A stretch of DNA of 64,000 bases from positions 95,875-159,874 of the forward strand of contig NZ_JAHKQD010000048.1 of the NCBI RefSeq assembly GCF_018860915.1, in the 5' to 3' direction. Of this stretch, positions 26,740-36,583 are shown one piece after another. The stretch comes from Colwellia sp. C2M11 (GTDB taxonomy: Bacteria; Pseudomonadota; Gammaproteobacteria; Enterobacterales; Alteromonadaceae). The position numbers were made by a program, and so were the translations under genes. Position 1 is the stretch's first letter. Every line of letters starts with the position of its first letter. The notes beneath the pieces are model-generated. The model did not search any database. It was not told the DNA's origin and saw only the letters and a program-made list of their open reading frames with translations.

Positions 26740-27825
26740 ATGAACCAGACTCCCTTACTTGCAAAATTAATAACATTTACATTATCTTGCTGTGTACTTA
26801 GTCCAATATTACAAGCAAAAAGTAATAATGTTGATATCAGTGGTTACGTTATGATTGATCATAACGATTTTGACGATTCCTTTTTAGAAAATGAGGGCGA
26901 GCCAACAAGCGAAACAGCTATTCGTCGCGCTCGACTTAGCTTTAAAAATAAAATTGATGATAATTGGAAAACAAAACTACAACTAGGATTTTCGGATGAC
27001 ACAGCAGAAATTAAAGACGCGTATCTAAAATATAGTGGCTGGCAATGGGCGGATCTTACCTTAGGACAACAAAAAGAAGGCTTTGGCTTAGAAAAGTTAA
27101 CCAGTTCACGCAACACCATGATGATGGAGCGCAGCTTAGTTACCGAAGCTCTTAGTCCTGGACGTTCTATCGGGGCCAATTTATCGGGTGATTTCTCATC
27201 GTTTACATGGCAACTTGGTTATTTTAGACCCGACGAAACTCAAAGTAGTTCAGCGATAACAGGCCGATTGACTTGGCTTCCTTGGCAACAAGAAAATAAT
27301 CTGGTTCACCTCGGTGTCGCATTTAGTGAGCGCGATCTTGATGGTAGTGAATATCGTATTAATGAACCGCTTGAAGTCAATTTTTCTGATTCTTTATTTG
27401 AAGGTACAGATCTATTAGCTGAAGATGTTTCCTTACAAGGAATAGAATTTTTATGGCAACAACATGGTTTTACGACAACGGCAGAATGGCAGAAAGCCCG
27501 AGTAACTGATGTTAATTCACAAGAGTATGATTATGAAGGTGGCTACTTACAAGTAAGCTATCAATTGTCGGGTGATAACCGAGAATACAAAAAAGGTGAA
27601 TTAGGCAATGTCATTACACCAGGTTGGGAGTTAACAAGCCGATATAGTCAATTGGAATTAGTTGAAGAAGCAGAGAAAGCACAAATTTATTCGGTCGGCG
27701 TAAACTATACCATGGACAAAAACCTGAAATTTATGGCTGACTATATAAAAACCAAGCAATTAAAAAACAGTAGTGAATTTGACGCAGGAAATGCTATTAC
27801 TTTAAGAGCACAATATACTTTCTAA
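26740..27825 (+). CDS. Phosphate-selective porin O/P-like outer-membrane protein
   Basis: 361-aa outer-membrane beta-barrel. Signal peptide about 1-28 (ending LQA), then GYVMIDHNDFDD, the family signature AIRRARLSFKNKIDDNWKTKLQLGF, the LTLGQQKEGFGLEKLTSS segment and a terminal Phe (AQYTF) typical of Bam substrates. OprO/OprP homologues transport phosphate and polyphosphate in Pseudomonas, which fits the VTC gene upstream, although selectivity cannot be read from the sequence. It starts 10 bp after DUF4956 with an AGAGGT site, so it is the last gene of the cotH operon. Confidence 0.85.
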   Translation: MNQTPLLAKLITFTLSCCVLSPILQAKSNNVDISGYVMIDHNDFDDSFLENEGEPTSETAIRRARLSFKNKIDDNWKTKLQLGFSDDTAEIKDAYLKYSGWQWADLTLGQQKEGFGLEKLTSSRNTMMMERSLVTEALSPGRSIGANLSGDFSSFTWQLGYFRPDETQSSSAITGRLTWLPWQQENNLVHLGVAFSERDLDGSEYRINEPLEVNFSDSLFEGTDLLAEDVSLQGIEFLWQQHGFTTTAEWQKARVTDVNSQEYDYEGGYLQVSYQLSGDNREYKKGELGNVITPGWELTSRYSQLELVEEAEKAQIYSVGVNYTMDKNLKFMADYIKTKQLKNSSEFDAGNAITLRAQYTF

Positions 27826-27848
27826 TTTCAAGTTTATTGAATAAGTAG

Positions 27849-27880
27849 CGTTTTAACTAGTATTACCACTAGTTAAAACG
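27849..27880. terminator. Bidirectional terminator candidate, 13-bp perfect stem
   Basis: CGTTTTAACTAGT, loop ATTACC, then the exact complement. It sits between the convergent porin and helicase genes. No external T-run, so it may act in both directions only weakly. Confidence 0.6.
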
Positions 27881-27925
27881 ACTTCAAGCAAGTTAGCTAG
27901 GCTACTGACTAAGTTTATCGCTATT

Positions 27926-30900
27926 CTAGCTTAGTGGCGCAAGTAATGAACTTAAAATATCATCAGTTAAGCTTAGTTTGTTATCACTTACTTCTTCTGA
28001 TAATAGTGCTTTAGCTAACTCTGCTTTATTTTGTTGTATTTTCTGAATCTTCTCTTCTATCGAATTTTCAATAATATACTTGTAAACAAAAACCGGCTTA
28101 TTTTGTCCAATACGATAAGCCCTATCCGTCGCTTGATTTTCTACTGCAGGATTCCACCAGGGATCAAAGTGTATCACTGTATCAGCCGCTGTTAGGTTTA
28201 AGCCAACACCGCCCGCACGTAAACTAATTAAAAATACTGGAACTTCGCCTGCTTGAAATTTATCAACAACTTCTTGCCTATTTTTGGTTGATCCTGTTAA
28301 TTTAACATAACCTATATTCGCTTTTACTAACTCATCTTCAATCAGCGCAAGCATACTGGTAAACTGAGAAAATATAAGTATTTTACGACCTTCAGCAATT
28401 TGTTCAGGTAGTGTTTCCATTAAGTAATCAAGCTTAGCAGATTGATTAACTTTTTCAGCTCCCTTAAGTGATAATAACTTAGGATGATTACAAACCTGTC
28501 TTAACTTTAATAACGCGTCTAGCACTTCAATTTGACTGCGTTTTAAACCTTTATCAGCAATAATATCTTTTAAACGGCTATCCATTGCTAAACGAACAGA
28601 CTCATACAATTCAGCTTGTTTACCCTCAATACGTAACGTTTGAATAATTTCCGTTTTCTTGGGTAGCTCAGTCGCTATTTTGTCTTTCGTTCTGCGTAAA
28701 ATGAATGGTTTAATACGTTGATTTAATAGCTGTTTACGCTCTTGCTCTCCGTGCTTCTCAATTGGGGTTCTAAATAACTTAGTAAATTGCTTTTGTCCGC
28801 CTAAAAAACCAGGTAGTAAAAAATTAAATTGTGCCCAAAATTCGCCTAAATGATTTTCCATAGGCGTACCCGTTAAACATAATTTATGCTTGGCCTTAAG
28901 CAGCATAAACGATTGATATAATTTAGTTTTAGTGTTTTTTATATAATGTGCTTCATCAAGAATCAAGTAATAAAATTGTTGCTCGCAATAATGTTCTAAA
29001 TCTTTAGTTATCAAGGCATAACTGGTGATAATTACATCAACCTGTTGTTCAATGCCACCATCTCCTTCAAGACAACCAAAATGCTGTTTACGTTTTGTAC
29101 CATGTAATATCTGATAAGAAAGTTCTGGAGTAAATTTTTCTATTTCATTTGCCCAGTTAAAAATAACACTCGTCGGTGCCACAATTAATACAGGTTTAGT
29201 CATTCGACCTTGCTGTTTTTCAATTAGCAAATGCGCCAAAGTTTGAATGGTCTTACCTAGCCCCATATCATCAGCCAAAATACCATTTAATTGATATTCT
29301 CGCAAAAACTGCAGCCAATTTAATCCTTGCTGCTGATAAGCTCTTAATGTTGCATTTAAGCCTTCTGGTACAGTAACCGAATCCACTTGTTGAAAGTTTT
29401 TTAATTTATCAGCCAGTGCTCTTAATTTAGTTGTACCAGTTGCGACCATGCCTTGGTCATCCAGCATGGATAATGTTTGATGACTTTGAAAGCGTGACAA
29501 CTCCATAGTCCCGTCTTTATTTAACGCATTAGGCATAAACAATTCAATAAATTGTTTTAAAATTGGCTGAACACTTTCATAGCGTAAGGCAACAAATTCG
29601 CCATTTTCTAAATCAACATAAATAGGTGAATTAGGTTCAATAAGTAATTCTTTATCCTTAACTCCCTCTTCATTATCAATACTTTCTTCGTTAAAAAGTG
29701 CTGATCTAGGCAATTGTTCAATAGCGCTAATCAAAATAGGGAATGCTGGCATTTTTTTACCATCAATAGTCAAATTTAACCCTAATGAGAAAAAATCATG
29801 ATCGCCCGTTTCAATTACTTCGGCATCAAATACGCTATCAGTGCTTAATGCTTTATAATGAAAATCATCAGTAAAACTTATATGCCAGCCTAATTCTTTC
29901 AGCAAAGGTAATTTTTGATCTAGAAAGCGATGCCAAAAATAACGGCCTTGCATTAGCATTAAAAATTCCGCTGGTTTTTCTTTCTTTAAAAACCCCTGAT
30001 GGGTATACGCTTTACGCTTAGGCTGCACTGAAAAATGCAAGGTGTCGAGTTTATCGACTACCGATTGTTCAAAGGCTAAATCTCGATACAGCTTAGTATT
30101 GTTAACAGTATCACTAACAGTGGCATCTTCATTATGCGGGTTAACTAATTGACCTTGATAAGAAAAACTAACTTTTACATATCCTGACTGAGGCTCCGCT
30201 CTTGCCGGTGTCGAAAAATGTAAATACACCTCAGGTCTCGTTAATTCTTGTGAGAATTGCGTTTTAGGTTTAGGTAAACGTTGCGAGGCATCTCCTAATG
30301 ACATTGAGAGTTTATTTATTACCCAAGGTAGTTTATCTTCTTCAAAAATAGGCGAATTAAGTAAATCTGCTTCAAAATCACACTGTGTATTGGTTTTAAT
30401 TTCTCCGAAGCAATTTTGCTCTTCATCATAATAGCAAAGCGGTTGTGCTTTAATTATATGTATACTCGTGGAAGGTTCTTTTAAAACCAGTTGCAAGGTA
30501 TGTAGGCTGTTATCAAGCGCTAACCACTGCCAGTTTGCCTCTAACGGTTCACCTAACGTAATTGCTTGATCTAAGTCATAATCAGTATGCCAAAAACAGC
30601 GTTTAGTATTAATAATACGTTCAAACAAATCAAAATATTTAATATTCTCGCCAAATTGATTCGTTCGCATAAGCTCGGTAAGTACTGCTACATCATCATT
30701 ATTGGCATAAGCACTATTAATTAATGATGTAGTAGAATATTCACTAATAAGCGATTTACTCCAACCACCACTTTTTTTCGGCCGCGTAGATTTAATTTCT
30801 AAGGTAAGATAATCGTCTTCGTTATAGCTATTTGGCTTTAAGAAATAGAGTAAGGATTTTTGTTGACTATTAGATTGATAACGACTCGGCTGTGCTTGAA

Positions 30901-31243
30901 AACGATTAATCCATTTTTCAATCACTTTTTCAGAAGAAGCGGTACTTCTTTCATCAAAGTTTTGGAGAATAAAGCACTGTGCTAACGCCGCGCCATGTTT
31001 ACAATCTCGGCCAATATAGCAATCACAATAACTGGCAATAACACCGGACTTATTATTAAAAACTAAACGTGTTAAATAACTATTCTCTCGAGAACGCTCA
31101 CTAAAAACGACACCTCGAATAGTTTCTCCATCAAGGGCGCAAGTTTTCACACCTTTGTTTTGAAAAATCCTTGTTCCTTTTTTCCACTCATTTAGGGTAA
31201 AATTTTGTTCAAGTAATTCAGGTGTAAATGTATTGTTAGCCAT
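27926..31243 (-). CDS. SWIM-zinc-finger SNF2-family helicase
   Basis: 1105-aa DNA-dependent ATPase. The N-terminus has a SWIM finger with C73-x-C75, C81-x-H83 (YCDC...CKH). A long central region of DUF3670-like type follows, then the two SNF2 helicase lobes: motif I DDMGLGKTIQT near 655-665, DEAH box near 760, LTGTPMENH, and in lobe 2 KILIFSQFTSML, LRAGGVGLNLT and DRAYRIGQ. Such proteins remodel nucleic-acid/protein complexes; some are near RapA but the role of this subgroup is not settled. Monocistronic, convergent with the porin. Confidence 0.93.
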   Translation of the reverse strand: MANNTFTPELLEQNFTLNEWKKGTRIFQNKGVKTCALDGETIRGVVFSERSRENSYLTRLVFNNKSGVIASYCDCYIGRDCKHGAALAQCFILQNFDERSTASSEKVIEKWINRFQAQPSRYQSNSQQKSLLYFLKPNSYNEDDYLTLEIKSTRPKKSGGWSKSLISEYSTTSLINSAYANNDDVAVLTELMRTNQFGENIKYFDLFERIINTKRCFWHTDYDLDQAITLGEPLEANWQWLALDNSLHTLQLVLKEPSTSIHIIKAQPLCYYDEEQNCFGEIKTNTQCDFEADLLNSPIFEEDKLPWVINKLSMSLGDASQRLPKPKTQFSQELTRPEVYLHFSTPARAEPQSGYVKVSFSYQGQLVNPHNEDATVSDTVNNTKLYRDLAFEQSVVDKLDTLHFSVQPKRKAYTHQGFLKKEKPAEFLMLMQGRYFWHRFLDQKLPLLKELGWHISFTDDFHYKALSTDSVFDAEVIETGDHDFFSLGLNLTIDGKKMPAFPILISAIEQLPRSALFNEESIDNEEGVKDKELLIEPNSPIYVDLENGEFVALRYESVQPILKQFIELFMPNALNKDGTMELSRFQSHQTLSMLDDQGMVATGTTKLRALADKLKNFQQVDSVTVPEGLNATLRAYQQQGLNWLQFLREYQLNGILADDMGLGKTIQTLAHLLIEKQQGRMTKPVLIVAPTSVIFNWANEIEKFTPELSYQILHGTKRKQHFGCLEGDGGIEQQVDVIITSYALITKDLEHYCEQQFYYLILDEAHYIKNTKTKLYQSFMLLKAKHKLCLTGTPMENHLGEFWAQFNFLLPGFLGGQKQFTKLFRTPIEKHGEQERKQLLNQRIKPFILRRTKDKIATELPKKTEIIQTLRIEGKQAELYESVRLAMDSRLKDIIADKGLKRSQIEVLDALLKLRQVCNHPKLLSLKGAEKVNQSAKLDYLMETLPEQIAEGRKILIFSQFTSMLALIEDELVKANIGYVKLTGSTKNRQEVVDKFQAGEVPVFLISLRAGGVGLNLTAADTVIHFDPWWNPAVENQATDRAYRIGQNKPVFVYKYIIENSIEEKIQKIQQNKAELAKALLSEEVSDNKLSLTDDILSSLLAPLS

Positions 31244-31684
31244 AAATTTTTATTATTAACTCTTCAACTTAGCCACACTTATCGAAAAGTGTCTTTGAAA
31301 TATGATGTTCATTTTCCATGTGAAATATCATGGTAGCACTAAAGCCTTAGAAGCATCTAGTCCCCTATTATCATACATGTTGTATTGTTATTCAGTATAA
31401 TTTTAAGCTAAGTTGTTAATTATTTAATAGTTATCAACTTAGCGCTAAGCAATAAAAATTAAGTTAAATCAAAACAGATAGTTAGATTATTTATTTCCAA
31501 GTATCATCACCTAAAACAAGCACTAGCTTATAAAAATTTATCTCTACAACACGCTAAAGTTAACGTAAAAGCCTCTATTGATAATTATTATTTTAAAGTA
31601 TATACACTATTTTTATTGCCTATAGTAATGATAATGGTTACCATTTAGATAATTATTACTGATGGTTATGCTTTTTAAGGCGTT
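31244..31684. other. Intergenic region upstream of helicase and TonB receptor
   Basis: 441 bp between divergent genes. It holds an inverted repeat, GCTAAGTTG (31407-31415) with its complement CAACTTAGC (31435-31443), whose role is unclear, and at the right end a TATAGT -10-like hexamer (31621-31626) followed by a Fur box. No open frame of note was seen. Confidence 0.6.
31629..31643. promoter_or_regulatory. Fur box
   Basis: TGATAATGGTTACCA matches 12 of 14 defined positions of the Fur 7-1-7 consensus TGATAATnATTATCA. A weaker copy lies at 31648-31662. It sits just after a TATAGT -10-like hexamer and about 40 bp before the TonB receptor start, a position that would block transcription in iron-replete cells. 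Confidence 0.72.
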
Positions 31685-33823
31685 ATGATGTTTACAAGAA
31701 AAAAAATATTGCTTTGTTTATCTCTGTCTACTTTTATTGTTTCCGATAATTTATCCGCTGCAACAAATGAAAAAATAGAAACAATTGAAGTTGTTGGTCG
31801 AGCCCAGCAATATTACTTAGAAACTGAAAGTAAAATTGGTACTAAAACCGATTTATCATTATTAGAATTGCCACAATCAGCACAAGTACTAACAGAACAA
31901 CTTATTATTGACCAAGCAGCACGAGATATTACCGACCTTTATCGCTCTATTGCTGGTGTTAGTGAATTTAGCTATTCAGGCGTTACTTTTCGCGGATTTC
32001 GTGATGATGCAAACGTTTTTTACGATGGCGTTAGAGGCGATCCTTATTCAGGCTTTGGTGTGCCACAACTTTTCAACGTTAGTCGTGTTGAAGTGCTTAA
32101 AGGCCCCGCTTCAGCATTATATGGTGGTGGTGAGCCAGGCGGCATGATTAACTACGTGACTAAAAAGCCAAGTTTTAATGAAAAACGTGTATTAAAGTTT
32201 ACCCTTGGTGACAATGCAACTCACGGTGCATCATTAGATCTAACCGGTGGGTTGTCTGAAGATATTGCTTACCGCCTAGGTGGTTTTTATGAACAAGAAG
32301 ATAGTTTTAGAAATAATGCAGACGCTAAAAATACTGAAATAGTAGGTGGTTTAACCTTTAATCTTAGTGATGCAACGACATTAACAACCAGTGTTGACTG
32401 GATTAAGCAAGACTTAGGCGGTAATCGCTTACGTGGTGTACCTACCGATGATCAAGGTAACTTTCTTGTTGATCCATCGTATAACGCTAATGAAAAATTT
32501 GACTACCAAAATATGGAAGCCCTGGTGTTACAAGCAAGTTTAAATCATTATTTTACCGATGATTTTTATGTCAATACCACATTTCGATATTTAGATAACG
32601 AACGCGATCAAGCCTACCATGAATCTCGTGAGTGGGTAGATGTAAACAGTGATGGTGAAGCCAATATTGACGACCAAACCATTAAACGTGAATACCGTAA
32701 ACAATACCGTGCCAATGAAGAAAGCAGTTTAACAACAGACTTTGTTTATACCATTGACGGCGACCATATTACTCATCAATTATTATTCGGGGCAGATATT
32801 CATCATGTTGATACAGAATATGATTACTTACGCGCTCGGTACGAAGCCGATGGTGTCGCAAATCTTAATATTTTCACACTAAACTATGGTTTAACGGACC
32901 CTTCAACATACAACTTAACAGACCAAGGTGGCGATGGTGTCAAAACTGATCGTTATGGTATCTATGTACAAGATGTTATGAAATTTAATGAGCAATGGAC
33001 ATTTATCGCCGGTCTTCGTTACGACAATTTTAAAGAATATAATAAAGCCACAGATTATAGCTACTCTGACCATGGTGTAACACCACGCGCTGCCTTAACG
33101 TATCAACCACAAGAAAACTTGTCTGTTTATATCAACTACTCTGAGAGTTTCAATCCTGTATCTTCAAGCGATCAAGAAGGCGTTGCTAATGAAGGGTTAC
33201 TAGCGCCAGAAACAGGTAAACAAACTGAACTTGGCATAAAAAGTTCATGGTTAGATGGCAAAATCATGAGTACTTTTGCTATTTATCGCATTAATAAACA
33301 AAATGTTGTGATGTCAAACCCTGACGAAAATGCTGGTGATAACGGAATTCCTGAATTACTTAATATTGGTGAAGTAGAAAGTAACGGATTTGAATCGACC
33401 CTAGTTGGTGATCTCGGTGACAATATCACAATTACAGCTAACTACGCATATAACGACACTATAGTCATTAAAGGTGTAACAGGTGATACAATTACCAACT
33501 CTTTTGGTGATGGCAGTAAATTTACTAATGCACCAAGGCATCAAGCAGGATTATGGACTCGATATGCAATAAGCACTATTGATTCATCAATTGCCTTTGG
33601 TGTAAATTATGTTAGTAAACAATATAGTTTAGATGGACAAACGGTTAAACCTTTTACCGTGTTTGATATGAGTTGGACAACAAGATGGGACGATTTGCTA
33701 TTAAGCATCAATATCGACAACCTTTTAGATAAAGAGTATGCCGTTAGTGGTTTCAGTCAGCGTAATGGTCACTTCCCTGGTAGTCCGCGCAGCGTTATCG
33801 GTCAATTAACTTACCAATTTTAA
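31685..33823 (+). CDS. TonB-dependent siderophore receptor
   Basis: 712-aa outer-membrane receptor: signal peptide about 1-26 (ending LSA), TonB-box-like segment EKIETIEVVGRAQ, plug domain (LPQSAQVLTEQLI, VEVLKGPASALYGGGEPGGMINYVTKKP) and a 22-strand barrel ending in LTYQF. The plug signature is of the ferri-siderophore (FhuA/FoxA-like) subfamily. The Fur box upstream and the PepSY membrane protein downstream support an iron-siderophore role; the specific siderophore is not determinable. Two adjacent ATG codons are possible starts (31685, 31688). Confidence 0.92.
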   Translation: MMFTRKKILLCLSLSTFIVSDNLSAATNEKIETIEVVGRAQQYYLETESKIGTKTDLSLLELPQSAQVLTEQLIIDQAARDITDLYRSIAGVSEFSYSGVTFRGFRDDANVFYDGVRGDPYSGFGVPQLFNVSRVEVLKGPASALYGGGEPGGMINYVTKKPSFNEKRVLKFTLGDNATHGASLDLTGGLSEDIAYRLGGFYEQEDSFRNNADAKNTEIVGGLTFNLSDATTLTTSVDWIKQDLGGNRLRGVPTDDQGNFLVDPSYNANEKFDYQNMEALVLQASLNHYFTDDFYVNTTFRYLDNERDQAYHESREWVDVNSDGEANIDDQTIKREYRKQYRANEESSLTTDFVYTIDGDHITHQLLFGADIHHVDTEYDYLRARYEADGVANLNIFTLNYGLTDPSTYNLTDQGGDGVKTDRYGIYVQDVMKFNEQWTFIAGLRYDNFKEYNKATDYSYSDHGVTPRAALTYQPQENLSVYINYSESFNPVSSSDQEGVANEGLLAPETGKQTELGIKSSWLDGKIMSTFAIYRINKQNVVMSNPDENAGDNGIPELLNIGEVESNGFESTLVGDLGDNITITANYAYNDTIVIKGVTGDTITNSFGDGSKFTNAPRHQAGLWTRYAISTIDSSIAFGVNYVSKQYSLDGQTVKPFTVFDMSWTTRWDDLLLSINIDNLLDKEYAVSGFSQRNGHFPGSPRSVIGQLTYQF

Positions 33824-33873
33824 TCCCTTAAGGAAATGACGCTTAAATTTATTTAAACTCACCCTTCTATTTT

Positions 33874-35133
33874 ATGACACAAAAAAATTGGTTTTCACTA
33901 CATCATTGGGCAGGCTTTCATTTAAGCCTGCTGCTTTCTTTTGTGTTAGTAACCGGAACATTCGCAACCATTTCAACTGATTTAGACTGGTTAACTAATT
34001 CAGCTATTCGAGCAGAACACCAAGTAACCTATGACCAAAAATTAGATTGGCCAGCATTATTGACTCGCGTTAATTATCACTTCCCTGAAACCAAAATAGA
34101 CAGTATTAATAGACCGCAATTACCATGGCATAATGTTGAAGTTATCGCACGTGATATTAAAGGTGAACGATTTAGAATTTACCTCGATGCATTTGAACAT
34201 CGTATTACAGGTAAAGGTCTATGGCTTAATTGGCAACGCTTTTTTCGACAAGTACACCGACATTTAATGCTACCGACCCAATGGGGGATTACTATTGTTG
34301 GTCTACTAGGCCTAGCAATGCTATTACTATTCATTACTTCATTTTATATATATCGACATTGGTGGCGGTATTTCTTTGCATTTGATCGAATAAAATCAAG
34401 CTTCAATGCAAGTAAAACATTAGCACCTTCCACAACACCACGAAAAGAAGCTAGTACAAAGCGTCTATTTTGGGCTGAATTACATAAAATTATTGGTTTA
34501 TGGAGTTTATGGCTTGTGTTGATCATTAGCCTCACAGGCACTTGGTATTTAGCTGAAAAATGGGGAGCTAATGCTAGTTATCCAATCATAGAAAATAATG
34601 TAACAACAGTCCCATCAACGGATATAACATCTCCATCTACAACAGCATTATCAAAGGCTGTTGAATATATAGCAACAAATCACCCTCACTATATTATTAA
34701 CCAAATACGCTTTATTCCTGAACAACAACGGATTGAAATTGATGGACAAGAACATGCCTTTTTAGTCAGAGATCGTGCTAATAAGAAAGTATTTGATAGC
34801 CATAGTGGTGAATACATTGGTGGCCGAGAAGGCGATAAATTAAATTGGCACTTGCGACTATCTGAAGCTGCAGACCCACTACATTTTGGTACATTTTCAA
34901 ATTGGATATACCGGTATGTTTGGTTTGTCTTTGGTCTTGCCTTAAGCTTTCTTAGCTTTAGTGGCATTTACATGTACTTCTTACGATTAAGACAAACCGG
35001 AAAATTGAAAAACGTAGAAGAAACGAGTGCTTTGCGCATTTTATGGCTTAAAACTCACTGGATAAAATGGCCTTCACTTGCTTTACTGATTGTTTGTACT
35101 GCTCTCGTTTTTATCGACTTTGTTATTGGCTAA
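33874..35133 (+). CDS. PepSY-associated TM protein (iron-regulated membrane protein)
   Basis: 419-aa inner-membrane protein of the PepSY-TM family. TM helices at about 13-34, 137-160, 206-225, 348-370 and 398-417. N-terminal LHHWAGFHLSLLLSF is the family signature; a PepSY-like periplasmic domain lies between helices (for example HPHYIINQIRFIPEQQRIEI). Members are usually co-encoded with siderophore receptors and some act in siderophore-iron reduction. It begins 50 bp after the receptor gene, so both are likely under the same Fur box. Confidence 0.88.
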   Translation: MTQKNWFSLHHWAGFHLSLLLSFVLVTGTFATISTDLDWLTNSAIRAEHQVTYDQKLDWPALLTRVNYHFPETKIDSINRPQLPWHNVEVIARDIKGERFRIYLDAFEHRITGKGLWLNWQRFFRQVHRHLMLPTQWGITIVGLLGLAMLLLFITSFYIYRHWWRYFFAFDRIKSSFNASKTLAPSTTPRKEASTKRLFWAELHKIIGLWSLWLVLIISLTGTWYLAEKWGANASYPIIENNVTTVPSTDITSPSTTALSKAVEYIATNHPHYIINQIRFIPEQQRIEIDGQEHAFLVRDRANKKVFDSHSGEYIGGREGDKLNWHLRLSEAADPLHFGTFSNWIYRYVWFVFGLALSFLSFSGIYMYFLRLRQTGKLKNVEETSALRILWLKTHWIKWPSLALLIVCTALVFIDFVIG

Positions 35134-35471
35134 ACGTATAAAATTCTGATTTATCCATATAGTTTGACACTGAGAAATAATTAACTGATTTTTGAACTCA
35201 ACTCAGTGTTTTACTCCAAACCTTAATCCCCAAAAAGCGGTTATCCATTGCTTTATCCAATAATTGCTCAACGCTTAAACTCGACAGAATACCTCGTTAA
35301 ATCAGATATATATTAAAGTTAAATAGGCTGACGTTAGATTAAATAGAGGTAAACTCATTATCAAGTTTTGAACTATTATTTTTCAGCATAACTGCGACAA
35401 TTTACCACATTTTATTTTTATTTATTCTCTTTATAATCTCCCTCAGCTTACATTAAAAAAAGGAAGATAAA
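35134..35471. other. Intergenic region with weak terminator
   Basis: 338 bp. ACACTGAG (35167-35174) and CTCAGTGT (35202-35209) form an 8-bp stem with a long loop, followed by TTTACT; this may end the receptor/PepSY operon. The remainder is AT-rich and leads to an AGGAAG ribosome site at 35461. Nothing else recognised. Confidence 0.45.
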
Positions 35472-36188
35472 TTGAGAAGCATATTAAAAACAACATTATT
35501 AACAAGCTCTTGTTTAATTACAGCAGCTGCTCAGGCGCATGTTGGCATAGTTGCAGGCCCTCACTTTTCTAATACAACAAGTATTGTTGAACTAAGTATT
35601 CCACATGGATGTACCGATGAAGTTTCTGGCGCTGAAGATACTATACGTATTGTCGCTAAAGTCCCTTCAAGCATTACATCAGTTCATGCCATTGATGCGG
35701 TCTTTGGTCAAGCAACAGCTGTTGAAGCTGACCAGGGTTATAACGAAATCACTTGGGTTAAAACAGCGGGTACTGAGCGAGATAGCGACACTCAATATTA
35801 CACGGTAAGTTTTAGAGGTAAATTACCCGATGCAATATTCAGCACGGTATTTATTCCAGTAACACAATACTGCCTCAATGATAACGATCAAGAAATCTCT
35901 GTTAGCTGGGATACTGAAACCGGTAATCATGATCATGATAGTAGTGGAACAGCTAATCCTGCGCCATCTTTAATGGTCATGCCTGCCCGTGCTCCAGGTT
36001 GGAATCAATATACGACAGGTGCAGATCAGCATTTACATGATATGAGCATATTTGATGATGCAGAAATTGTTTGGTGGAATGACGAAGCATACAGTAGTAA
36101 TTCTGTCACTCAAACGTTGATTGAAGCAGAAGGTAAATTAACATTAAGTGAAATTCACGATAATGCTAGTTTTTGGGTGAAATATTAA
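35472..36188 (+). CDS. YcnI-like (DUF1775) periplasmic protein
   Basis: 238 aa. Signal peptide about 1-22 ending AQA, so the mature protein would begin with His (HVGIVAGPHF). The domain shows the YcnI/DUF1775 pattern: STSIVELSIPHGC, DTIRIVAKVP, ITWVKTAGT, TVSFRGKLPD and FIPVTQYC. In YcnI the mature N-terminal His takes part in copper binding; the position of His here is compatible with that but proves nothing. TTG start: AGGA lies 8 nt upstream and no ATG alternative includes the signal peptide. A small lipoprotein gene follows after 9 bp. Confidence 0.82.
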   Translation: MRSILKTTLLTSSCLITAAAQAHVGIVAGPHFSNTTSIVELSIPHGCTDEVSGAEDTIRIVAKVPSSITSVHAIDAVFGQATAVEADQGYNEITWVKTAGTERDSDTQYYTVSFRGKLPDAIFSTVFIPVTQYCLNDNDQEISVSWDTETGNHDHDSSGTANPAPSLMVMPARAPGWNQYTTGADQHLHDMSIFDDAEIVWWNDEAYSSNSVTQTLIEAEGKLTLSEIHDNASFWVKY

Positions 36189-36197
36189 GGAGCAATA

Positions 36198-36416
36198 ATG
36201 AAATATATTTTGCTTATTATAGCTGCATTTTCGTTGATGGCCTGTGATGATAGCTCAAGCTCTAAAGCACCAGTTCAACCTGAAACAGTACCAAACGAAC
36301 AACCTGAAAGTGCGTTAGCAGCGGCTGGATTAATGCCAGAAAGTAGCATAGAGACTTTGTCGGCACCTACTGCACAAGAATTACCAAAAGAGCTATTTGT
36401 ACCTCTGTTAAATTAA
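36198..36416 (+). CDS. Small lipoprotein
   Basis: 72 aa; lipobox LMAC with the lipidated Cys at residue 16, followed by DD, which in enterobacteria favours retention in the inner membrane. The rest is Ser/Pro/Glu-rich and probably unfolded (SSSSKAPVQPETVP). ATG preceded by AAGGAGC. Co-transcribed with the YcnI-like gene. No family recognised; it may assist the YcnI-like protein. Confidence 0.75.
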   Translation: MKYILLIIAAFSLMACDDSSSSKAPVQPETVPNEQPESALAAAGLMPESSIETLSAPTAQELPKELFVPLLN

Positions 36417-36427
36417 ATTTTAATAAC

Positions 36428-36462
36428 AAACGTGGTTACTTTTTATAGAAGTAACCACGTTT
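36428..36462 (+). terminator. Strong terminator after the lipoprotein gene
   Basis: Perfect 14-bp stem AAACGTGGTTACTT / complement with a 7-nt loop, then T-rich TATT. Ends the YcnI-like operon. Confidence 0.82.
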
Positions 36463-36583
36463 TATTGTACCTTTGCCGGTGGATAAATAAATTTAACTGC
36501 TAGAGAGAGCATCTTTCAAGAAAACAAAAGAAATAATTATCGAGGCTTTTTGGGTATATTACTAAAGGAAACTTAACAAATAG

